Origin: Paraglaciecola arctica
Lineage (GTDB): Bacteria; Pseudomonadota; Gammaproteobacteria; Enterobacterales; Alteromonadaceae
Assembly: GCA_003232445.1 (NCBI GenBank)
Contig: QIJM01000067.1
Span: 1-11,312 of the forward strand
DNA length: 11,312 nt
Reading direction: 5' to 3'
In this document: positions 7,146-11,312 of the stretch, one piece after another
Layout: each line of letters begins with the position of its first letter
Position numbering within the stretch: the first letter of the stretch is position 1
The notes under the pieces: model-generated
Databases searched by the model: none
Told to the model about the DNA's origin: nothing
The model's input: only the letters and a program-made list of their open reading frames with translations
Translations under genes and position numbers: made by a program

Positions 7146-9296
7146 ATGGACGCTTCACTTCTTACAACTTTAGGTTTATTAGACTGCGTTGTTTTTAGAC
7201 GCATATCAGCTGAAAAGTTTGAAGTGATGCATAAGGCGGGCAATTGGTTAGATGAATTACTACCAGAAACAGTGGATGTCAAAGTATTTTGTTTTGAGCA
7301 AAATTCGGCCTATCTGCAAGACTTTTTAGTTGACGCAGAAAATCTTTGGCGTGCCAACAAAGATGGGCGAATTGAATCTGGTTTATGGTCAGAACAATTG
7401 TCTACTCAGTTAGTTCGGTTGGAAGCATCAGCGGTTGTATCTGACAATCAGGGTTATTTAATCGTCAACAAACTAGATGCTAAATATAGGCAAAAACAGC
7501 AAACCCTGCAGATTGCCCGTGAGTTGTTATTATCGACCGACAGAATATCTGCCCAACACGACTATCTTCACGCCCGCTTAGAAGAGTTACTTAGCCAACC
7601 CGATAGAGCGCCAACTGCACAGCAACCCATTGCACAAGCGTTAGCACAAGCAGATTTAGGTGTGGCTATCCTTGATGCTGATTTACATTTATTGAATAGC
7701 AATCCAGCGTTATGCTCCCTATTTGATGATACACATGTAGAAATCAGTCTACCTCCAGACAAATTACTGCTGGAACTGTTCAGAACCCAATATCCCGAAT
7801 GTGAGCGTGTTTTCTCCACCGCAAGCTCGTGGACAGGCGAAATATACTGGTTAAATCCACCACGGCAAGGCAAGTGGCTTAAATTATCTATTCATCCGAT
7901 TAAAAACGATGCACAAAGAGTACAGAATTGGTTATTAAGTGTGAGCGATGTGACTCAGGTCAAATACTTACTTAAACGCAACGAGAAACTCACTCACTTT
8001 GATGCTCTGACAGACTTGCCAAATAGGCAGTATTTTTGGCAACAACTTGAAAGTAAGATCCAGCAAAACCTCCCGTTTTATCTATTGTATATCAACATTA
8101 AACAGTTCAAACGTATAAACGAATTACATGGTCATTTAGTAGGCGATGAAGTCATAAAAGATTTGTCGAAACGACTCAATGCCATCACTCATGCGGATGA
8201 CATGATAGCCAAGATTGGTGGCACTGAGTTTGCTGTGATCATGGAGCTCAACCATTTACATACTCAAATTTCATCACAAGACCAAGTTCAGTGTGTGAAA
8301 TTTGCCGAAGAGCTGATTAATGCCAGTTGTTTACCTTTCTATTTAAGCTCTGGGCAGAAGTGTAAAATTGGTTTAAATGTTGGCGCAGCAGCGTTTCCAA
8401 CAGATACCAATAGCGCCGAGGAGTTAATGAAGTACGCCGATTTGGCAGCCTATTCTGCAAAGAAAAAAGCAGTGAGCAGTATCGCGTTTTATTCTAAAGA
8501 GCTGGTCGATGCATCACGTAAGCGTATTGAAATGGAAGATGCGTTACGTGACGCCATAAACAATCAAGAATTTGAATTATTTTTGCAACCCATGCTGGAC
8601 TTAACCAGCGGCAAAATTATTAAAGCTGAAGCCTTAATCAGATGGCATCATCCAAACGGTAATTTAATCTCTCCTGACGAGTTTATTCCATTGGCTGAAC
8701 AAACAGGATTGATCATTCCTATTGGTAAATGGGTGATAAAAGAGGCCTGTGCAATCTTGCAACGATTAAGTGCAAGAGGCGAAGAAATTAAACTGTCTAT
8801 CAATTTATCGCCTCGCCAAGTCAGCGATCGCCAATTGTTCGAGTTTATTAAAAATAGTGTTAATAATGCGCAAGTTAATCCACAACAATTGGAATTAGAA
8901 CTGACCGAAGGTGTGTTAATAGACAACTACGACAAAGTCCACTACCTACTCGATAAAGTACGCAAATTAGGCATGAGTGTCTCAATTGATGACTTTGGAA
9001 CGGGTTATAGCTCACTTGCTTACTTACAAAAATTACCCATTGACCGGCTAAAAATAGACAAGTCATTCGTCAAAGAACTCAACGAAAATAGCCAAGACAG
9101 TGATGGCACCATTATACTTGCGATAATCGCCATGGCACACAGCTTAAAATTAGAAGTCATAGCCGAAGGTGTAGAAACGACATTACAAAAAGATTTTCTC
9201 AAACAAAATAACTGCAATATTGCGCAAGGTTTCTTATTTAGTCGTCCTGTACCCTACGACGATTTTTGTAATTTACTCGGAAGACAAAAAGATTAA
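7146..9296 (+). CDS. PAS-GGDEF-EAL protein, probable c-di-GMP phosphodiesterase
   Basis: A 716-residue cytosolic protein with no membrane span. Residues 1-150 are an input region I cannot assign to a named family; it includes FLVDAENLWRANKDGRIESG, LEASAVV and LQIARELLLS. A PAS-like segment spans about 165-280. The GGDEF domain (about 285-455) is degenerate: the signature is GGTEF (358-362), the metal-binding Asp of the DxDxFK strand is N317, and the RxxD inhibitory site is absent, so cyclase activity is unlikely. The EAL domain (about 470-710) looks complete: EAL 495-497, N553 in INLSP, E588 in ELTE, DDFGTG from D615, K636 in LKIDKSF, E674 in IAEGVET. Hydrolysis of c-di-GMP to pGpG is therefore expected, with the GGDEF domain possibly binding GTP as a regulator. 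AAAGGA lies 5 bases before the ATG and the GTPase stop is 8 bases away, so the pair is very likely co-translated. Confidence 0.92.
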   Translation: MDASLLTTLGLLDCVVFRRISAEKFEVMHKAGNWLDELLPETVDVKVFCFEQNSAYLQDFLVDAENLWRANKDGRIESGLWSEQLSTQLVRLEASAVVSDNQGYLIVNKLDAKYRQKQQTLQIARELLLSTDRISAQHDYLHARLEELLSQPDRAPTAQQPIAQALAQADLGVAILDADLHLLNSNPALCSLFDDTHVEISLPPDKLLLELFRTQYPECERVFSTASSWTGEIYWLNPPRQGKWLKLSIHPIKNDAQRVQNWLLSVSDVTQVKYLLKRNEKLTHFDALTDLPNRQYFWQQLESKIQQNLPFYLLYINIKQFKRINELHGHLVGDEVIKDLSKRLNAITHADDMIAKIGGTEFAVIMELNHLHTQISSQDQVQCVKFAEELINASCLPFYLSSGQKCKIGLNVGAAAFPTDTNSAEELMKYADLAAYSAKKKAVSSIAFYSKELVDASRKRIEMEDALRDAINNQEFELFLQPMLDLTSGKIIKAEALIRWHHPNGNLISPDEFIPLAEQTGLIIPIGKWVIKEACAILQRLSARGEEIKLSINLSPRQVSDRQLFEFIKNSVNNAQVNPQQLELELTEGVLIDNYDKVHYLLDKVRKLGMSVSIDDFGTGYSSLAYLQKLPIDRLKIDKSFVKELNENSQDSDGTIILAIIAMAHSLKLEVIAEGVETTLQKDFLKQNNCNIAQGFLFSRPVPYDDFCNLLGRQKD

Positions 9297-9408
9297 GCAT
9301 TAGCGTTGATAGCCCTAAGACCGTGGCGCAGTGCTAAAACTCCGGGGAACAACCAAGCTCTATCGCTTGATTACTTAAAGTCTGAAGGGCTTTATTCATT
9401 GCGTGATG

Positions 9409-9464
9409 GTTGGGTTGCGCTTCACTATCCTAAGTGAAACGCTGGAGGAGACCTCCGGCTACCC
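9409..9464. repeat. REP-like double hairpin
   Basis: Two adjacent hairpins enclosed by GGGT (9412-9415) and ACCC (9461-9464). The first is GCGCTTCACT / AGTGAAACGC with a 6-base loop (9417-9442; one C-A mismatch). The second is GCTGGAGG / CCTCCGGC with an AGA loop (9441-9459; 8 pairs, one G-T). Read on the minus strand the second hairpin begins with GTAG, the tetranucleotide at the foot of REP elements handled by RAYT (TnpA-REP) transposases. It has no following T-tract on either strand, so it is not a classical terminator, though it sits between two converging genes. A looser stem, AGCCCT (9311-9316) / AGGGCT (9386-9391), lies beside it. The rest of 9297-9473 shows no gene I can support. Confidence 0.4.
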
Positions 9465-9473
9465 GATTATAAA

Positions 9474-9956
9474 TCATTTAGTAGTTACTTCAGGCTCGTT
9501 AAACGTGCCTTGTAATTTCATTGCTTGACGAATTTCGTGGCACGCTGGACCTAAAGACGCTGCCATCTCTGATTTATCTCTCTTTCCGGAGTACTTAGCC
9601 GATGTAACTCCAACTAAATCCGAAGGGATATGAAAATCAATATTGTCTGGCATTACAATAAAGCAACGCCTTTTACCAAGTTTTCCAATAAACAAACCAA
9701 GCTCAAAAATTACATTATCACGAACTGTATCACTTGTACTTCCACGCATCCGAATTTCATCGTCAGGACTAAAAACAAATATTCCAAAATCAGATGAGTT
9801 TAGAGCTTCAGTGATTGAGTCTAAAGAAGTAACAGATAATGAAAATACTCCTTGGCTCCATATAGTGATATCAGCATCGTGTTCTAGATTAACCTGCAAA
9901 GGATAAGCTATGTCTAAGCCTTCAACAGATGATGCAACAAACACTTTTGGTTTCAA
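9474..9956 (-). CDS. stand-alone TIR-like protein (CAP12/Pycsar effector type)
   Basis: A 160-residue protein made almost wholly of one TIR-like nucleotide-binding domain of the family known as CAP12/Pycsar effector protein TIR domain. Features seen are an N-terminal PKVFVASSVEGLDIA, WSQGVF, SDFGIFVFSPDDE (strand plus acidic loop), and RDNVIFELGLFIGKLG, where the Glu of the FELGLF motif matches the catalytic NADase Glu of TIR-STING relatives, followed by RRCFIVMP. In characterised relatives this fold degrades NAD+ after phage sensing; here no cyclase, STING or other sensor gene is adjacent, so the trigger is unknown. The start is TTG at 9956, preceded by AGGGAG (9964-9969) at 7 bases; no better start exists. 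It lies in an accessory-looking segment between large dyads, beside another small minus-strand gene. An anti-phage role is inference from the family. Confidence 0.82.
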   Translation of the reverse strand: MKPKVFVASSVEGLDIAYPLQVNLEHDADITIWSQGVFSLSVTSLDSITEALNSSDFGIFVFSPDDEIRMRGSTSDTVRDNVIFELGLFIGKLGKRRCFIVMPDNIDFHIPSDLVGVTSAKYSGKRDKSEMAASLGPACHEIRQAMKLQGTFNEPEVTTK

Positions 9957-9963
9957 ACTTCTA

Positions 9964-9969
9964 CTCCCT
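9964..9969 (-). promoter_or_regulatory. Shine-Dalgarno supporting a TTG start
   Basis: AGGGAG on the minus strand lies 7 bases before TTG 9956. This supports the unusual start codon of the TIR-like gene; the next in-frame alternative, an internal GTG, would remove the first beta strand. Confidence 0.6.
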
Positions 9970-9994
9970 CACTTCCTATGATTTATAACACCCC

Positions 9995-10076
9995 GCATAA
10001 CTGGTGGAGAGAATTGGCACTTTTTTTGAAGTCATTTTTTCAAAAAAAGTGCCAATTTTCGGAATCCGGTTAATGC
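9995..10076. repeat. long composite stem-loop, attC-like dyad
   Basis: An 82-base segment folds as one stem-loop. The outer stem pairs 9995-10004 (GCATAACTGG) with 10066-10076 (CCGGTTAATGC), 10 pairs with one bulged A. After a short unpaired spacer the inner stem has 19 perfect pairs, 10012-10030 with 10039-10057 (AATTGGCAC then T7 then GAA), plus three outer pairs, and an 8-base loop. Outer box, unpaired spacer, inner box and terminal loop is the architecture of an integron attC site, and its place just past the 3' end of the 168-residue gene fits a cassette. However, the outer boxes do not match RYYYAAC/GTTRRRY exactly and the inner stem lacks clear extrahelical bases. It could instead be a miniature element or a transcriptional structure. 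Confidence 0.5.
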
Positions 10077-10087
10077 CATTATTAGCA

Positions 10088-10594
10088 CTACTTTCTACGT
10101 ACCAAAAGCAACTCTGAAACATCCTCACCTTTTTCACTAATATAGGACTCTTTTCTTAAAATTTTATTCAAATCAATAGGGAACTCAAAACCTAAAGAAT
10201 GCTGATGAGAATCAGATAAATCAACTAAATTAGTTGCATCCAAAAAGCTAAAGTTCAAGTTGTTAATTGTAGAGCTTTCAGTTAAAACCAATCTCGGTTG
10301 ATTTCCTTGCGGGCAATAATGAGTTGCCATTAATTTTTCATTATCTAAATGGTACATCGTAAATGAATGTTTTTTTCCTTTACGTAACCAGGTTTCAACT
10401 AAAACAGAATTGTTGGCGATTAATTCAAATGACACTAAAAAGTTAGAGCTCTCAGCACCTTCTTTATGCCAAAGACCAACTAGTGATTTCATTTCGTCAA
10501 ATGCCTCGGCTACATTTACTCGCGTATTAGCGTTAACTTCTGTGGTCATTGATAAGGTTAAAATTAATGATAAAAAAATAACTAACGGTTTCAT
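10088..10594 (-). CDS. secreted protein of unknown function
   Basis: A 168-residue protein with a clear Sec signal peptide: K2, a hydrophobic stretch at residues 4-16, and a likely cleavage after VNA (A22). The mature part of about 146 residues is beta-rich, with FDEMKSLVGLWHKEG, FELIANNSVLVETW, FTMYHLDNEKLMATHYCPQG and NQPRLVL. The pattern of alternating strands and the LVGLWxxEG opening suggest a small lipocalin- or THAP4-like beta-barrel. I recall similar uncharacterised proteins carrying MYHLD and ATHYC-GNQPR, but cannot name a function. The single Cys sits in ATHYC. The ATG has only a weak ribosome site. It is the second of two minus-strand genes flanked by dyads, so it may be a mobile cassette passenger. 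Confidence 0.75.
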   Translation of the reverse strand: MKPLVIFLSLILTLSMTTEVNANTRVNVAEAFDEMKSLVGLWHKEGAESSNFLVSFELIANNSVLVETWLRKGKKHSFTMYHLDNEKLMATHYCPQGNQPRLVLTESSTINNLNFSFLDATNLVDLSDSHQHSLGFEFPIDLNKILRKESYISEKGEDVSELLLVRRK

Positions 10595-10611
10595 CTAAAC
10601 TACCATGTAGT

Positions 10612-10660
10612 GCTAACGAGGCTGTAGAATTTATCATTCTCAGCCAGTAATTTGTTAATG
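10612..10660. repeat. second attC-like dyad upstream of the secreted protein gene
   Basis: Hairpin GGCTG (10620-10624) / CAGCC (10641-10645) with a single bulged T at 10625, then AGAAT / ATTCT and a 5-base loop: 10 pairs with one extrahelical base. Outside it, TAAC (10614-10617) can pair with GTTA (10654-10657). On the minus strand it begins CATTAACAA and ends CGTTAGC, resembling R-box ends of attC sites. CATTAAC also starts the other dyad on the minus strand. The outer stem is only 4 pairs, so this is suggestive, not proof. Confidence 0.35.
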
Positions 10661-10789
10661 TTAAGACAATAATTGAGCGTGTCAGCTATTTCAATGACTT
10701 ATCGATTTATCTGGGACATTTATTTGAGCGGTCTGTTCGAAAGCGATATCAATAACGGCATAAAACGCCGGTTTCCGTCTCAATAACCT

Positions 10790-10858
10790 TCATTGAAGGC
10801 TGTTTCTGAGCTTTTCTATATTATGAACTAAACAATACATTTGCCATTGAGCGGTAGT
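10790..10858 (-). pseudogene. IS1182-type transposase C-terminal remnant
   Basis: The minus strand encodes TTAQWQMYCLVHNIEKLRN plus three residues and a TGA stop, and is cut off upstream by an in-frame TAA (10859-10861). The sequence QWxMYCLVHNIEK is the typical last segment of IS1182-family (DDE) transposases. Only 22 codons survive, with no inverted terminal repeat that I can define, so this is a scar of an old insertion or deletion. It marks this region as one where mobile DNA has come and gone. Confidence 0.6.
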
Positions 10859-10863
10859 TTACT

Positions 10864-10892
10864 AAGATATCCACAGTTTTTGTGGATAACTT
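10864..10892. promoter_or_regulatory. inverted pair of DnaA-box-like sites
   Basis: Arms of 12 bases (10864-10875 and 10881-10892) with one mismatch surround GTTTT. The right arm on the minus strand reads TTATCCACA, a perfect match to the strong E. coli DnaA box R1; the left arm on the plus strand reads ATATCCACA, one mismatch from it. This could be a DnaA-titrating or regulatory site, a leftover of a replicon, or simply a hairpin. No other box or AT-rich unwinding element typical of an origin is visible here. Confidence 0.45.
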
Positions 10893-10922
10893 TAAATATG
10901 ATGATTCATGTTACCTATCAGT

Positions 10923-10961
10923 TATGATACTATATGATCCAATACATCAGGAGTATGATAC
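10923..10961 (+). promoter_or_regulatory. TATGATAC/CC repeats, possible operator of the RHH gene
   Basis: TATGATAC occurs at 10923-10930 and 10954-10961, and TATGATCC at 10933-10940, so the first two units are spaced by 10 bases, one helical turn. They overlap possible -10 elements (TATGAT) and the ribosome site AGGAG at 10949-10953. Ribbon-helix-helix regulators commonly bind short repeats one turn apart at their own promoter, so autoregulation is plausible but inferred. Confidence 0.35.
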
Positions 10962-10963
10962 CT

Positions 10964-11176
10964 ATGCCAACTATGCCAAAACGAAAGATGTCAAAGTGCA
11001 TGAAACGTGTCACGCTTACAGTTGATCCTGATGATTACGAAGAAATTAGACGATTGGCAGTCGATAACGACGTCAGTACTTCTTGGCTTGTTCGTCGGTC
11101 AATGCGTTTGTTTCTTGAACGGCTAGAAGGAAAAGAAAGTGTCGAAATCACGCTTAAAAGTAGAAAAAATAATTAG
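10964..11176 (+). CDS. small ribbon-helix-helix (CopG/Arc-type) DNA-binding protein
   Basis: A 70-residue basic protein. After a Lys/Arg-rich arm, MKRVTLTVDPDDYEEI gives the N-terminal DNA-contacting beta strand and start of helix 1, then VSTSWLVRRSMRLFLE gives helix 2; together they form the ribbon-helix-helix fold, which binds DNA as a dimer. The tail is charged. The frame is open from ATG 10934, but AGGAG at 10949-10953 lies inside that extension. ATG 10964, 10 bases downstream of AGGAG, is the best start; ATG 10955 is only 1 base away from it. ATG 10973 cannot be excluded. No toxin gene follows, so it is more likely a lone regulator than an antitoxin. It precedes a lipoprotein gene on the same strand by 52 bases and might control it. 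Confidence 0.72.
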   Translation: MPTMPKRKMSKCMKRVTLTVDPDDYEEIRRLAVDNDVSTSWLVRRSMRLFLERLEGKESVEITLKSRKNN

Positions 11177-11228
11177 GAGCTTCAGTTTTTATGGGGAAGT
11201 TCATTCGGAAATACTAAGAGAAAAAACT

Positions 11229-11312
11229 ATGCAAATTAAATCATCCTATTTCAGCCGTTTGGCCTTAGCTACAATCACGGTTTTTCTACTTACCGCCTGC
11301 GATTCAGAAACA
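11229..11312 (+). CDS. lipoprotein, 5' part only
   Basis: The first 28 codons of a gene that runs off the window. The sequence has basic residues K4 and R10, a hydrophobic stretch LALATITVFLL, and a lipobox L21-T22-A23-C24, so signal peptidase II cleavage and lipidation at C24 are expected. Asp follows the Cys, which in enterobacteria signals retention in the inner membrane. Short lipoprotein leaders ending TACDS are common in periplasmic adaptor (membrane fusion) subunits of RND efflux pumps, so that is one candidate, but the mature part is outside the window. AAGAG at 11216-11220 lies 8 bases before the ATG. Confidence 0.7.
   Translation, partial: MQIKSSYFSRLALATITVFLLTACDSET

Larger units (their letters stand above)
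10595..10963. other. accessory intergenic region with transposon scar and dyads
   Basis: No intact gene. From left to right: the attC-like dyad, a hairpin CGGC (10756-10759) / GCCG (10767-10770), the palindrome CCTTCA-T-TGAAGG (10787-10799), a transposase C-terminal remnant on the minus strand, an inverted pair of DnaA-box-like sites (10864-10892), and TATGAT repeats leading into the ribbon-helix-helix gene. The stretch 10661-10755 shows nothing I can name. Confidence 0.5.

Noticed and set aside
9297..9408. Minus-strand frames between the EAL and TIR-like genes resembling a gene fragment (e.g. NHHAMNKALQTLSNQ)
   Set aside because: Stops interrupt it after about 28 codons and I cannot match it to any family; reported only as non-coding.
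9643..9906. Plus-strand 87-codon frame opposite the TIR-like gene
   Set aside because: Antisense shadow of a gene with clear domain motifs; no ribosome site.
10012..10057. Classical rho-independent terminator
   Set aside because: The T tract is inside the stem instead of following a GC-rich stem on either strand.
10410..10598. Plus-strand 62-codon frame opposite the secreted protein gene
   Set aside because: Antisense shadow; the minus-strand frame has a convincing signal peptide.
10864..10892. A complete replication origin at the DnaA-box pair
   Set aside because: Only two boxes, no AT-rich 13-mer array and no replication initiator gene in view.
11191..11217. Eight-codon frame MGKFIRKY between the RHH and lipoprotein genes
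   Set aside because: Spacing to the nearest AGGAG is 12 bases and nothing else supports it.

Overview
The window reads as a chromosomal segment from a marine gammaproteobacterium, most likely an Alteromonadales member (Glaciecola/Paraglaciecola-like). This is judged from protein style and moderately AT-rich codon use, not from a database search. Genes are tightly packed up to about 9.3 kb and looser after that.

Region 1 (27-3893) is housekeeping metabolism. An agmatine deiminase and an N-carbamoylputrescine amidase overlap by 8 bases and convert agmatine to putrescine. Their stop codon overlaps that of a convergent glutathione S-transferase gene. A possible 30-codon small gene and ferrochelatase (hemH) lie upstream of the transferase on the same minus strand.

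Region 2 (4258-9296) is the most interesting part: four co-directional genes with gaps of 8, 55 and 8 bases. They encode a coiled-coil protein, a single-pass inner-membrane protein with a large cytoplasmic N-terminus and a periplasmic OmpA-like peptidoglycan-binding C-terminus, a Ras/Rab-like small GTPase with an altered switch II, and a protein with an unassigned N-terminal region, a PAS-like segment, a degenerate GGDEF and an apparently intact EAL domain. The layout suggests an envelope-to-c-di-GMP signalling module in which a Ras-like switch links a wall-anchored protein to a phosphodiesterase. The first two proteins share a short N-terminal motif, which supports a common complex.

Region 3 (9297-11312) looks accessory. 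It holds a REP-like double hairpin, a stand-alone TIR-like (CAP12/Pycsar-effector type) protein starting at TTG, and a small secreted protein. Both genes are on the minus strand and separated by large dyads that resemble integron attC sites but do not match the consensus perfectly. Then come a 22-codon remnant of an IS1182-type transposase, an inverted pair of DnaA-box-like sites, a ribbon-helix-helix regulator gene with repeated TATGATAC/CC units at its start, and the first 28 codons of a lipoprotein cut off by the window end. No tRNA, rRNA or CRISPR array was seen.
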